A stretch of 64,000 nt of DNA from Novosphingobium meiothermophilum (GCF_003171715.1 NZ_QGHL01000017.1:124001-188000), one strand, 5' to 3'; positions 24,854 to 34,138 are shown, counted from the stretch's first letter. The notes: generated by a model from the sequence alone, not told the origin. Numbers and translations: made by a program.

Positions 24854-27436
24854 TCAGAACTTCACGCCCACGGTCACGCCATAGGTGCGCGGATCGGCAA
24901 AGTAGCCCCCGCCATAGCCAAGCTGGCCGAAATCGATGGCGCGGACCAGATTGTTCTCGTCGGTCAGGTTCTTGACCCAGAAGCGCACCATGCCTTCGCC
25001 GCCTGCCATCGGGATGCGGTCAATCGCGATCTGGGCATCCACGATATTGCGGTTGTCGCCGCGCAGCAGTTCGTTGAAGCGCGAGGCAAGGTTGTTCGAG
25101 AAGCTGTATTTGCCGTCCTCATAGGCATAGCTCACCCGGCCCGTCAGGCGCATCCCGTTATCCGAAAGCGGCACCTGCCCGTTCAGCGCGACATTGGCGG
25201 TAAGCGGCGAGGTATAGCCCGGCCTTGCGAACTGCGCGATGTTGACCAGCGGCTGGCCCGGCGCGACCGGCAGACCGGCGAGGAACTCCTTGAACTTGAT
25301 ATCGACGTAGCCGATGTTGCCTTCCAGCGTGAAGTTGTCGTTCAGCACGGCCAGCAGTTCGGCCTCGACACCGGTATAAGTCACCTTGCCCGCGTTGGTG
25401 ATGGCGGTGGCAAAGGTGCCCGGCGGCAGGTTGGTGATCGGCACGGCCAGCGCCAGATCGTTATAGACGTTGTGATAGCCCGCAAGGTTGAAGCGCACGC
25501 GCCGGTTGAACAGTTCCGACTTCACCCCCAGTTCATAGGACGTGACATTCTCGGACCGGAACGAGGGCAACACCCCGCCCACGGCCGGATCCTGCGCGTT
25601 GAAGCCGCCCGAACGATAACCGGTGGCAATGCGGCCATAGACGTTGACATCGGGATTGATGTCATAGCCCACCATGAGGTTCCAGGTGAACTTGCTGAAG
25701 CTGGCCTCGCCGCGATCAGGCGTGGCAAGCGGCGCCGCGCCGTTCTGCTGGCGCACCATCTGCTTGGTATCCCAGGTATAGCGGCCGCCTGCGGTCAGGC
25801 GCAGGCCGCTGTCGCGCCCGCCCGGATAGAAGGTGGCCTGCGCATAGATCGCGGTGCTTTCGGCCTGCGCGGTATAGCGCAGCACCGAACGGGTCTGCAC
25901 CAGACGGTAGCGCGCCGGATTGGCGGCCACGAATGCCGGGCCAAGCGCGCCGAAATTGCCAAGGAAGATCGCATTGGTATCAAGCACGAAGCCGCTGTTC
26001 TGCGGGTTCACTTCCGAACCCTTTTCCCAGAAGTAGAAACCGCCGACCACCCAGTCGAGCATGTCGCTCTCGTTGCCGATTTCCACTTCCTGGCTGAACT
26101 GCTTGTGGCGGCGCTGGTTGTTGGTATCGAACAGGTTCTGCTGGACCGTGGGGATGGGCGCAGCGGCCACGAAGGGCGCGAAGGCCGGGTTCGGCAGCAC
26201 GAATTGCAGCAGGCTGGCCGGCATTCCGTTGAGCAGCGAAGCGCTGGTGAACTGCGGCGCGGTGAAGGCGCCCAGCCCGTCAAGATCGGTCACGCTGTCG
26301 TTGTTCCAGAACCGGTAGCCGGTGGTCGACTTGATGTGGAAGGCGCCGAAATCATTCTGGACCTGAAGGTTGTGGCCCCATGCCTTGTCGGTCGACCGGC
26401 TGTTGATGTCGTTGCACACCTGCTGGCGCCACTGGCGCGTCGGCGCGGCCAGCGCCGCGCAGCGCGGATCAAGGAAACTGACCGTGCCAAGGAATGGCCC
26501 GACCGGCGCCTGCTGCGTAACGTTGACAGCCACGCCGTTGACCACGACCGGCGGATTGGCCGCGCCCGTGGCCACATTGGTGAGCTGGAAGTTGATCGGG
26601 GATGCCTGGGTCTTGCTCCAGTCGAAGATATACTGGATCGATCCCGTGCCGCCGATCTCCGCCTTTGCCGCCACGCGGAACGAATCCGTCTTGATCGCGC
26701 CCGGATCGCGTGAGGAATCCGGCTCCATCAGATTGTCGACCGTGCCGTTGCGCTGGCGGTGCGAATAGGTGAAGCTGGTGGAAATCCCCGCGATTTCACC
26801 CGGATCGAGCGTGATGCGCCCGTTCCAGGCATCGTAATTGCCATAGCCACCCTGCGCGGTGAGGCGGAACTGCTTTGACGGCGCGCGCGAGATGAAGGCA
26901 ATGCCGCCGCCGGTGGTGTTGCGGCCGAACAGGGTGCCCTGCGGCCCGCGCAGCACTTCGACCCGTTCGATATCGGTCACGTCGAGCGCGCTGCCGCCCG
27001 AACGGGCAATGAACACGCCGTCGATGTAAAGGCCGTTGGCCGTATCAAGGCCGAAGGTTTCGGTGGCGGGCGTGGGAATGCCGCGGATCGAGATGACGGC
27101 GGCATTGGCGTTGGTGGTGCCCTGCACAATGGTCACGTTCGGAGCCAGGCCGGTCAGATCCTTGGCGTCGCGGATGCCGAGCGATGAAACCTTGTCGGCA
27201 CTGATCGCGCTGATCGCCAGCGGCACGACCTGAAGGTTCTGCGAAACCTTCTGCGCGGTAACGACGATCTGCTCAAGCGGGCTATCATTGCCCGCGGTTT
27301 CCGCCTGGGCTTCGGCCTGCGGCTGCTCGTCCGCGGCCTGCGCGGCCTGCGCGCAGATGCCGAAACTTCCGATGGCAGCAAGGCTTGCGCCAAGCATGAG
27401 ACGCACAGGCGTGCGTGCGCAGAATGCAGCGTTCAT
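24854..27436 (-). CDS. TonB-dependent outer-membrane receptor
   Basis: An 860-residue receptor: signal peptide (LMLGASLAAIGSFGICAQAAQA), TonB-box/plug domain with EQIVVTAQKVSQNLQ and VEVLRGPQGTLFGRNTTGGGI, and a beta-barrel ending in VTVGVKF with the terminal Phe. It takes up a large or hydrophobic substrate across the outer membrane with TonB energy. The form (Asn-rich barrel with no siderophore signature) is that of sphingomonad catabolic receptors. ATG 27436 has GGGGGAG upstream; the longer frame to 27550 crosses operator B. It diverges from the SDR-MFS operon. Confidence 0.93.
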   Translation of the reverse strand: MNAAFCARTPVRLMLGASLAAIGSFGICAQAAQAADEQPQAEAQAETAGNDSPLEQIVVTAQKVSQNLQVVPLAISAISADKVSSLGIRDAKDLTGLAPNVTIVQGTTNANAAVISIRGIPTPATETFGLDTANGLYIDGVFIARSGGSALDVTDIERVEVLRGPQGTLFGRNTTGGGIAFISRAPSKQFRLTAQGGYGNYDAWNGRITLDPGEIAGISTSFTYSHRQRNGTVDNLMEPDSSRDPGAIKTDSFRVAAKAEIGGTGSIQYIFDWSKTQASPINFQLTNVATGAANPPVVVNGVAVNVTQQAPVGPFLGTVSFLDPRCAALAAPTRQWRQQVCNDINSRSTDKAWGHNLQVQNDFGAFHIKSTTGYRFWNNDSVTDLDGLGAFTAPQFTSASLLNGMPASLLQFVLPNPAFAPFVAAAPIPTVQQNLFDTNNQRRHKQFSQEVEIGNESDMLDWVVGGFYFWEKGSEVNPQNSGFVLDTNAIFLGNFGALGPAFVAANPARYRLVQTRSVLRYTAQAESTAIYAQATFYPGGRDSGLRLTAGGRYTWDTKQMVRQQNGAAPLATPDRGEASFSKFTWNLMVGYDINPDVNVYGRIATGYRSGGFNAQDPAVGGVLPSFRSENVTSYELGVKSELFNRRVRFNLAGYHNVYNDLALAVPITNLPPGTFATAITNAGKVTYTGVEAELLAVLNDNFTLEGNIGYVDIKFKEFLAGLPVAPGQPLVNIAQFARPGYTSPLTANVALNGQVPLSDNGMRLTGRVSYAYEDGKYSFSNNLASRFNELLRGDNRNIVDAQIAIDRIPMAGGEGMVRFWVKNLTDENNLVRAIDFGQLGYGGGYFADPRTYGVTVGVKF

Positions 27437-27749
27437 GGAAAACTCCCCCAAAACCTTTGTCGCGCTGCTGGATAGCATTTGCGTAGGATTAAACAAGTCA
27501 TAATACGCAAACGTGCTTTTTATGGCGAATTTCCGCGATTTATCAGGCAATGGCGGGGCACATTTCGCGCAAACGGGGCATCGGCGATGCGCGTTCCGCC
27601 GTTTGCCACCGCCGAATCAGCCTTGTCGCTTTGCGGACCTTATGAGCCAGAAAACAAGATTGTTGTGCGATTCAGATTATCCATATATGTGATTTGCATA
27701 ATTCAGTGATCGTTTTGATCCGCAAATCGCAAATCACGGGAGAATCGGA
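27437..27749. promoter_or_regulatory. Divergent promoter region with operators B and C
   Basis: Operator B is TTTGCGTA (27478-27485), 18 nt, TACGCAAA (27504-27511): a perfect repeat, 42 bp upstream of the TonB receptor. Operator C is TTTGCATA (27694-27701), 18 nt, TCCGCAAA (27720-27727): 14 of 16, 22 bp upstream of the SDR. Around C there is also GTGATTTGC (27690-27698) with its exact inverse GCAAATCAC (27730-27738), and a tandem GCAAATC pair (27723-27736). Each divergent gene thus has its own copy. Confidence 0.65.
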
Positions 27750-28508
27750 ATGAAGGGCCTGAAAGGCAAGGTCGGGATCGTGGCCGGCGGCGGGCGCGGC
27801 ATTGGCGCTGCCACCGCGCGCCGTCTGGCCGAAGAGGGTGCCCATGTCGTGGTCGGCGATCTGGAGGGCGACTGGGCGCGCGCCGTGGCCGACGAGATCC
27901 GCAGCAGGGGCGGCACCGCGAGCGGCTTCGATCTCGATGGCACCAGCGCAGAATCGCAGGCCGCCATCGTTGCCCACGCGGTGGAAACCTTCGGCGGGCT
28001 GGACTTCTATCACTCCAACCTTGCCGGGGGCACCGGCGGCGACAACGACATTCTCGACTGCCCGCCCGAAGTGCTCGACAAGAGCTTTGCGATCAACACC
28101 AGAAGCCACTTTCTTGCCAGTCAGGCCGCCCTGCCAAGGATCATCGAGCGCGGCGGCGGGGCGATGATCTACACCTCTTCCGGGGCCGCATCGGCCGGTG
28201 CGCCGTGGCAGGTGGCCTATCCGATGACCAAGAACGCCATCCACGCGCTTGCCCGCCATGTCGCTGCGCGCTTTGGCAAGCAGGGCGTGCGCGCCAACGT
28301 GATCTGCCCCGGCCTCGTGCTTACCGAAGCGGTGAAGCAGCACCTGACCGACGAATACGTCGAACGCGGGCTCAAGGCCGTACCCCACGTGCGCCTTGGC
28401 CAGCCGGAAGACATCGCCGCCGCCGTCACCTTCCTCGCCTCGGATGATGGCGCGTGGGTCAACGGGCAGGTCTGGCATGTCAACGGCGGCGCGCAGATGC
28501 GGGATTGA
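27750..28508 (+). CDS. Short-chain dehydrogenase/reductase
   Basis: A 252-residue classical SDR. AGGGRGIG (about residues 11-18) is the nucleotide loop, TSSGAAS gives the catalytic serine and YPMTK the Tyr/Lys pair. Aspartate in VVGDLEG near residue 37 suggests NAD preference. ATG 27750 follows GGGAGAATCGGA. It diverges from the TonB receptor and is followed after 5 bp by an MFS transporter. Confidence 0.88.
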   Translation: MKGLKGKVGIVAGGGRGIGAATARRLAEEGAHVVVGDLEGDWARAVADEIRSRGGTASGFDLDGTSAESQAAIVAHAVETFGGLDFYHSNLAGGTGGDNDILDCPPEVLDKSFAINTRSHFLASQAALPRIIERGGGAMIYTSSGAASAGAPWQVAYPMTKNAIHALARHVAARFGKQGVRANVICPGLVLTEAVKQHLTDEYVERGLKAVPHVRLGQPEDIAAAVTFLASDDGAWVNGQVWHVNGGAQMRD

Positions 28509-28513
28509 GCCGC

Positions 28514-29833
28514 GTGGCCGCCGTGATCGAAGGGCCGGATGCGGCCATCACGCACACCGCCACGGGCAAGGTGCTGACCAACCGCTGGCTGGCCCTGCTG
28601 CTGATCGTGCTGGTGGCCATCCTCAACTATGCCGACCGCTTCCTGATGGCGGGGCTGGCCCAGCCGATCAAGCAGCACTTCGCCATTGGCGATGCCATGA
28701 TGGGCGCGCTGATGGGCCCGGCCTTCGCGCTGCTCTATACCGTGTTTGCCGTGCCCATCGCGCGGCTGGCCGACCGGCGCTCGCGCGTGCTCATCATTGC
28801 TGCGGGCTGCGCGGTGTGGAGCTTCTTCACCCTGCTTTCGGGCATGGCCACCAGCCCCATGATGCTGGCGCTGGCGCGCGTGGGCGTGGGCATTGGCGAG
28901 GCCGCCTATCAGGCCCCGGCCGCTGCCCTCATCGCCGCCTATTTCCCGCTTGAACAGCGCGGGCGCGCCTTTGCCCTGCTGGGCACCGCCATCTATTTCG
29001 GCCAGATGGCCGGGCTTGCCGGTGGCCCCGCCATTGCCGCCGCCTCCGACTGGCGCACCGCGTTCCACACGCTCGGCATTGTCGGCCTGATCGTGGCGGG
29101 CGCCACGTGGCTGATTGTGCGCGAACCGGCACGCGCCCTGCCCGCGGCACCGGCCGCGCCATCGCGGGCACCCGCCCTTTCCATGCAGGCCACCATGCGC
29201 CTGCTGCTGGGCACGCCCACGGTGCGCCATCTGGCGGCGCTGATGGCGCTCGGCACGCTTTCGGGCATAACCTTCGGCATGTGGGGACCGGCCCTGTTCG
29301 AACGCGCCTATGCGCTCACCAACCAGCAGGCGGGGGCAACTTTCGTGTTCACCTTCGGCCTGCCCGGCCTTGCCGGAATGCTCGGCTTCGGCTTTCTGGC
29401 GGACCGGCTGGGGCGCGATGACCCGGCCTTCCAGCTTCGCCTTTCGGCCCTTGCGCTGGGCGGCACCACCACCTGCATCCTTGCCGTCACCTGGGCGCCC
29501 AGCCTCATGCTGGCGCGCGTGCTGGCGGTTCCGGCCGGGCTGCTGGGCGGTGGCTGGTCGGTGGCGGTGCTGACGGGGCTGCAATATCTTCTGCCCAATG
29601 CGCACCGCGCCACCGGCACGGCGCTGGTCCTGCTCATCACCGGCCTGTTCGCCACCGTGCTTGGCCCGGTCGTGGCGGGGCAGTTCAGCGACTGGGTGGC
29701 GGGCACGGGCGCCCACGGCCTGCGCATCGGCCTTTCGGTGGCGATCCCCACTGCCTATCTCGGCGTCTGGGCGGCACTGCGCGCTGCCCGCGGCCTTGAA
29801 GCCGACAGGCAGGCGCTGGCCGCACAGGCCTGA
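28514..29833 (+). CDS. MFS transporter (spinster/ACS-like)
   Basis: A 439-residue twelve-helix transporter. NYADRFLMAGLAQPIK in helix 1 and ARLADRRSRVLI in the loop 2-3 follow the major facilitator pattern of aromatic or organic-acid carriers; VGVGIGEAAYQAPAAALIA resembles Spns-type carriers. GTG 28514 is chosen, just after the SDR stop; TTG 28505 overlapping that stop is an alternative. It probably moves the island's substrate or an intermediate across the inner membrane. Confidence 0.88.
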   Translation: MAAVIEGPDAAITHTATGKVLTNRWLALLLIVLVAILNYADRFLMAGLAQPIKQHFAIGDAMMGALMGPAFALLYTVFAVPIARLADRRSRVLIIAAGCAVWSFFTLLSGMATSPMMLALARVGVGIGEAAYQAPAAALIAAYFPLEQRGRAFALLGTAIYFGQMAGLAGGPAIAAASDWRTAFHTLGIVGLIVAGATWLIVREPARALPAAPAAPSRAPALSMQATMRLLLGTPTVRHLAALMALGTLSGITFGMWGPALFERAYALTNQQAGATFVFTFGLPGLAGMLGFGFLADRLGRDDPAFQLRLSALALGGTTTCILAVTWAPSLMLARVLAVPAGLLGGGWSVAVLTGLQYLLPNAHRATGTALVLLITGLFATVLGPVVAGQFSDWVAGTGAHGLRIGLSVAIPTAYLGVWAALRAARGLEADRQALAAQA

Positions 29834-29851
29834 GGCCCGCACCCAGGGCGC

Positions 29852-31333
29852 TCACCCTGCAAAGCTGAACTCCTCTGCCACCGGGGCGGCCATGGCTCTG
29901 GCGAAATCGTGGTATCCCCAAGGCCAGGTGGCGGGCACGCCGGTCTTGTCGAGATACCAGCTCGTGCAGCCCGATCCGAAGATCGTTCGCCTGGCCGCCG
30001 CGATGCGCCGGGCCTCGTAGGCTTCATAGGCTTCGCGCTTCGGCTCGACCGTGGCGGCCCTGCCTTCCGCCACTGGCTCCAGTAACTGCGTGATGTATTC
30101 CCACTGGCGTTCGGCAATGTCGATCAGCGGGAAATTGCCCACCGGCGCGCCGGGGCCGTTCAGCATGAAGAAATTGGGAAAGCCCGGCATGGCGATGGCA
30201 TAGTGGGCCGTGGGCCGCACGCTCCAGAAATCGTCCAGCGCCTGTCCGCCGCGCCCTGTTACCACGGCCGGACGGATGAAGCTGTCGGCCTTGAAGCCGG
30301 TGGCCAGCACCAGCACGTCCAGTTCATGCAGGGTGCCGTCCTTCATGCGCACGCCTTCCGGCTCGATCCGCTCGATCGCGCCCACTTCCACGAACACGCC
30401 GGGCTTCTGGACGCAGTCGTAATACTCCCACGAATAGATCAGCCGCTTGCACGCCGCGTGATAATCGGGACGCAGTTTCTCGCGCAGTTCGGGATCACGC
30501 ACCGACTGTTCGAGATTCTGGCGGCAGATCTCCTCGATCTCCCTGATCTGCGGGCTGGTGAAGTCGGTCACGCCCTCGGTGAAGCGATAGACCGCCTCCC
30601 AGTATTGCGGATCGTTGCGGATCGCCTCGATCAGCGAAGGATCGGCGGCAAAGGCGGCGCGCTGCTCAGGCGTATATTCGAACTGCACCACCGGCATGAT
30701 CCACTGCGGCGAACGCTGGAAGTGCACCAGCCTTGCCGCCCGGCTGCTCAGCGCGTTGACGATCTGGATCCCGGTCGATCCGCAGCCGATCACGCCCACC
30801 CGCGTCCCGTCCAGCACCGCGCTGTCATCCCAGCGGGCCGAATGGAAAGCCTTGCCGGCAAAGCTTTCCAGCCCCGGCAGATCAGGCACCTTGGGATGAT
30901 GGAGCACGCCCGATGCGGCAATCACCACATCGGCATCAAACGTGCTGCCATCGGCAATCTCCAGATGCCAGCGGCCCGCCGCATCGTCCCAGCGGCACGC
31001 AGTCACTTCAGCGTTGAAGCGGATATGGGGCATCACCCCGAAGCGTTCGGCAACGCCCTTGAAATAGGCGTGGATTTCCGGCCCCGTGGCATAATAGGCG
31101 CTCCAGTCCGGGTTCAGCGCGAAGCTGTAGGAATAGGCGTGCGAAGGCGTATCGCAGGTCAGCCCCGGATAGCGGTTGTCGCGCCATGTGCCGCCAAGCT
31201 CGGCGCCTTTCTCGAACACGGCAAAGTCGGTGTCGCCGCGCTCCAGCAGCTTGATCGCCGCCATCACGCCCGACATCCCCGCCCCGATGATTGCATAGCG
31301 CAGCCTGTGCTGGCCTTCCTGCTGTCCTGACAT
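29852..31333 (-). CDS. Baeyer-Villiger type flavin monooxygenase
   Basis: A 493-residue class B flavin monooxygenase with two Rossmann motifs (AIIGAGMSG near residue 15 and VIGCGSTG near 190). Between them lies FAGKAFHSARWDD, which fits the type I Baeyer-Villiger fingerprint FxGxxxHxxxW[P/D]. It would insert oxygen next to a ketone (ring opening or ester formation) with NADPH and FAD. ATG 31333 follows AGGGAAGAGC. It diverges from the SDR at 31489 and shares operator D. Confidence 0.88.
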   Translation of the reverse strand: MSGQQEGQHRLRYAIIGAGMSGVMAAIKLLERGDTDFAVFEKGAELGGTWRDNRYPGLTCDTPSHAYSYSFALNPDWSAYYATGPEIHAYFKGVAERFGVMPHIRFNAEVTACRWDDAAGRWHLEIADGSTFDADVVIAASGVLHHPKVPDLPGLESFAGKAFHSARWDDSAVLDGTRVGVIGCGSTGIQIVNALSSRAARLVHFQRSPQWIMPVVQFEYTPEQRAAFAADPSLIEAIRNDPQYWEAVYRFTEGVTDFTSPQIREIEEICRQNLEQSVRDPELREKLRPDYHAACKRLIYSWEYYDCVQKPGVFVEVGAIERIEPEGVRMKDGTLHELDVLVLATGFKADSFIRPAVVTGRGGQALDDFWSVRPTAHYAIAMPGFPNFFMLNGPGAPVGNFPLIDIAERQWEYITQLLEPVAEGRAATVEPKREAYEAYEARRIAAARRTIFGSGCTSWYLDKTGVPATWPWGYHDFARAMAAPVAEEFSFAG

Positions 31334-31408
31334 GCTCTTCCCTGATTGTCTGTGATGGATGCCGCCACCCTTGCCGCAAAGCCGCGCGGCCTCATCACCC
31401 GAACGTAT

Positions 31409-31442
31409 TATGCGTAATGCAAATATCCTCTTGCTACGCATA
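31409..31442. promoter_or_regulatory. Operator D: perfect TATGCGTA-N18-TACGCATA
   Basis: TATGCGTA (31409-31416) and its exact inverse TACGCATA (31435-31442) are 18 nt apart. It lies between the monooxygenase (75 bp away) and the SDR (46 bp away), so it can serve both. This is one of two perfect copies in the window. Confidence 0.65.
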
Positions 31443-31488
31443 GTTCCAGATACTACGCCATTTCCAACGATATTCGAGAGGAAACGGC

Positions 31489-32250
31489 ATGATCGATCTT
31501 GCAGGAAAGGTGGCGCTGATTACCGGCGGCGGGCAGGGCGTGGGGCAAGGCATTGCGCTCGCCATGGCCAGCGCGGGGGCAAGCGTTACGATCACCGGGC
31601 GCACGCTGGCCAAGGTCGAGGAAACGGCGCGCCTCGTGCGCGAACGCGGCGGCAGGGCGCTGCCGCTGGCGGGCAATGTCAAGGATGCGGCCGATCTGGC
31701 CATGATGGTGGAGCGCACCGTGGCCGAGTTCGGCGGGCTGGACGTGCTCGTCAACAATGCGCAGGAAGTGCCGCTCGGCCGGCTTGAGGACGTGACCGAC
31801 GAGGCCTTCCTTGCCGGGTTCGAATCCGGCCCGCTGGCCACGCACCGCCTGATGAAGCTCGCCCGCCCGCACATGGCGGCGCGCGGCGGGGGCACGATCT
31901 TCAACCTGTGCTCGTCGGCCGGGATCCGCTGGGACATGACCGGTTATGGCGCCTATGCCGCGGTGAAGCAGGCGATCCGTTCGCTCACCCGCGCGGCGGC
32001 GGCCGAATGGGGCGCCGAAGGCATCCGCGTGCTGACCCTTGCCCCGCACGCCGAATCGCCCGGTCTCAAGCATTGGCTTGAAGCCAACCCGGAAGAGGCG
32101 CGCGCCTTCTTCAGGACAATCCCGCTGGGCCGCATCGGCCGGCTTGAGGAAGACATCGGCCGCGCCGTGGTGGCGCTGTGCGGGCAGGATCTGGGCTATC
32201 TCACCGGCGCGACGATTCCGCTCGACGGCGGGCAGGCAAACTTCGACTAG
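31489..32250 (+). CDS. Short-chain dehydrogenase/reductase
   Basis: A 253-residue classical SDR: TGGGQGVG loop near residue 12, NNAQE, serine in LCSSAG and YAAVK near 155. NAD(P)-dependent alcohol/ketone interconversion is expected. ATG 31489 follows GAGAGGAAACGGC. It converges with the NTF2-like gene, overlapping it by 4 bp. Confidence 0.88.
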   Translation: MIDLAGKVALITGGGQGVGQGIALAMASAGASVTITGRTLAKVEETARLVRERGGRALPLAGNVKDAADLAMMVERTVAEFGGLDVLVNNAQEVPLGRLEDVTDEAFLAGFESGPLATHRLMKLARPHMAARGGGTIFNLCSSAGIRWDMTGYGAYAAVKQAIRSLTRAAAAEWGAEGIRVLTLAPHAESPGLKHWLEANPEEARAFFRTIPLGRIGRLEEDIGRAVVALCGQDLGYLTGATIPLDGGQANFD

Positions 32251-32816
32251 AGCGCCTTCGACTGGAGCGCGGCGAACCGTCCGGGGGCAAACAGGCCCAG
32301 CCGCGCATAGACCGGATCGCCTGCCCCGGCATCGCCCCGGCCCACGCCATTGCTGCCGAAATCGTCGCCCGTGCTGGCGGGCAGGTCCTCTGCATGGTCG
32401 AGGATGAACGAGCGGCGGGCAAAGCGCCACACGCCGCCGCGCCGTTCATAGTGATCGGCATAGCGGCCCCAGGCAATGAACTGGCGCGTGCCATCGAGCG
32501 TGAGGTGCCATGCGCGGGCCATCACCTCGCCCTCGGCGCGGTCCCCATCCAGCACCAGCAGTTGCGAGAAGGCGGTGTGCATCGTCGCGCGCCAGTTGGC
32601 CATCATCTGCGGCAGCCAGTCGACATAGCCGCTCGCCGGGCCGCAATAGTAGGGCGTGTGATCGTCGACCGCGTCATCATGGTAGAGCGTGCGCAGCAAG
32701 GCCCAGTCGCGCCGGTCAACCCCGTGGCCATAGGCATCGGCCAGATGGCGCAGCGCCGCGCGGGTGGCGGCCTCACCGGGCGAAATCACCCGTGGGCCAA
32801 GCGGATGGTCAGACAC
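32247..32816 (-). CDS. NTF2/SnoaL-like protein
   Basis: A 189-residue protein with an NTF2-like fold (HLADAYGHGVDRRDWALLRTLYHDDA, YADHYERRGGVWRFARRSFILDHA). SnoaL-4-type proteins of this build occur in steroid and terpenoid clusters; a hydratase or isomerase role is possible but not shown. It starts at GTG 32816, overlapping the end of the upstream SDR gene by 8 bp, so the two are co-translated. Confidence 0.78.
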   Translation of the reverse strand: MSDHPLGPRVISPGEAATRAALRHLADAYGHGVDRRDWALLRTLYHDDAVDDHTPYYCGPASGYVDWLPQMMANWRATMHTAFSQLLVLDGDRAEGEVMARAWHLTLDGTRQFIAWGRYADHYERRGGVWRFARRSFILDHAEDLPASTGDDFGSNGVGRGDAGAGDPVYARLGLFAPGRFAALQSKAL

Positions 32817-33582
32817 CGAACCCGCCCGAAACCGAAATGCTCTGCCCGGTCACGTAGTTGCCCCGGCGCGAGGCGAAAAACACCGCCGCCTGCCCGATGT
32901 CCTCCGGCGCGCCCCAGCGGCCCAGCGGCAGCATGGCCTTGACCGCTGCTTCCCATTCCGGGGTAAAGGTGCCCACATCCTTGTGGACCTTGAACTGCCC
33001 GGCATCGATCACGCCCACCAGCACCGAATTGGCGCGGATGTTGAACTTGCCTTCCTCCTTGGCAATGCCCTTTATCAGCGCTTCATTGCAGGCCTTGGGC
33101 GCCACCGAAAGCCCGTCCTGCGCGGGCCACCAGTCATGGCCGGCCGATCCCAGATGCACGAAGCTGCCCCCGCCCATCGCGCGCATGTGCGGCAGGGCGG
33201 TGTGGACCGCGTGGTTGAAGCCGAAAGCCTCGATTTCCATCGAGGTGCGGAACATCTCCTCGGTCCAGTCACCGATGTGGACCTGCGGCACCACCGGCCC
33301 TGCCGCCCAGACCACGGTGTGAATGCGTCCGTGCGCGGCCACCGCATCGGCAAAGGCGGCCTGCACCTGCGCGCGATCGCGCACGTCGGCGCAGTGCACG
33401 CTTGCCTTGCGCCCCGTTGCGCGGATTTCATCGGCCGCGCTTGTCGCCACATCGCGCTTGGACCGATAGACGATGGCCACGTCGCTGCCCTCGCGCGCAA
33501 ATTCCATCGCCACGCCGCGCCCCAGCCCGCCGCTGCCGCCGAACACGATCACCGCGCCTTCGGGAAACTGTGCCGTCATCAT
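32809..33582 (-). CDS. SDR-family protein without the catalytic Tyr
   Basis: A 257-residue SDR-fold protein. The nucleotide loop is GGSGGLG (about residues 15-21) and the serine is kept (VHLGSAGHD). The position of YxxxK reads SVAPK, so serine replaces the catalytic tyrosine while the lysine stays. Such divergent SDRs may have lost dehydrogenase activity or use another acid. ATG 33582 has GGAG upstream; it is followed by ATG 33579. Operator E lies 104 bp upstream. Confidence 0.78.
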   Translation of the reverse strand: MMTAQFPEGAVIVFGGSGGLGRGVAMEFAREGSDVAIVYRSKRDVATSAADEIRATGRKASVHCADVRDRAQVQAAFADAVAAHGRIHTVVWAAGPVVPQVHIGDWTEEMFRTSMEIEAFGFNHAVHTALPHMRAMGGGSFVHLGSAGHDWWPAQDGLSVAPKACNEALIKGIAKEEGKFNIRANSVLVGVIDAGQFKVHKDVGTFTPEWEAAVKAMLPLGRWGAPEDIGQAAVFFASRRGNYVTGQSISVSGGFGV

Positions 33583-34134
33583 CCGCTCTCCACCTGCGGC
33601 GCATTGCTGCACCGTTTCGGGAAAGCTGGCGCATCGCCCGGCGTTTTGCAACGATAATCAAGGCAATATACCGAGATGACCTGTATATTGCGTAGATTAA
33701 ACAGGATTGGTTTACGTCAGTCTGGTTACATCTGGCGCAGCTTCGCCACTTCCATCAGCCCTACGCCCAGTTCCTTTTCCGGATAGGCTTCGACGCCCCC
33801 GCAGCCCTTCTCGATGATCTCGCAGAACTGCGGGAGATGCGAATTGCCCTTGGGGGTGAACAGCGGCTCGGCCTTGGGTCCCGGCCCGAAGGCAAACCTG
33901 CGCGGCTGTCCGCATTTTCTGCGAAACTGCCACCCCGCCTCGCACTGGAAACACAACTTGCGCAAAAAATATGCCTTTCAAATCCGCAAATCCTGTCATA
34001 TGGATGGTCGAAACGGCAGCCTGCATTGATTCGACGGGCGCAAAGTGAGTGCTTGGGAGAGAACCGATGCCCTACCCGCCCGGATCAGTCCGGCAGCCGC
34101 AAGCAAACCGGCACCAGAACCCGCAAGGCCCGCG
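33583..34134. promoter_or_regulatory. Divergent promoter region with operators E and H
   Basis: Operator E: ATTGCGTA (33687-33694), 18 nt, TACGTCAG (33713-33720), 12 of 16. It is overlapped by a separate perfect inverted repeat GCAATATAC/GTATATTGC (33663-33671 and 33683-33691). Operator H: CTTGCGCA (33957-33964), 18 nt, TCCGCAAA (33983-33990), 13 of 16, with a right arm identical to that of operator C. The region also holds a reverse-strand coding remnant (33726-33965) and a short forward ORF (34067-34138). E serves the reverse SDR, H the forward acyl-CoA ligase. Confidence 0.55.
33726..33965 (-). pseudogene. Possible 3' remnant of a larger gene
   Basis: A 79-codon reverse frame whose last 45 codons show the strong G/C third-position bias of real genes here and read like a protein end (FTPKGNSHLPQFCEIIEKG, then AYPEKELGVGLMEVAKLRQM). 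The first 30 codons are Cys/Arg-rich and unlike it; the only start is TTG 33965 inside operator H, with no ribosome site. I read it as the surviving C-terminal piece of a deleted gene, possibly a Gfo/Idh/MocA-type oxidoreductase. A genuine small protein is the alternative. Confidence 0.35.
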
Positions 34135-34138
34135 ATGA
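34067..34138 (+). CDS. Short leader ORF coupled to the acyl-CoA ligase
   Basis: A 23-codon ORF starting at ATG 34067 with the best ribosome site of the region (GGGAGAG, 34055-34061, five bases upstream). Its stop TGA (34136-34138) overlaps the ligase ATG 34135 as ATGA. The peptide is rich in Pro, Gln, Asn and Arg. It may simply deliver ribosomes to the ligase start, which itself has only a weak AAGG site. It is in a different frame from the ligase. Confidence 0.35.
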   Translation: MPYPPGSVRQPQANRHQNPQGPR

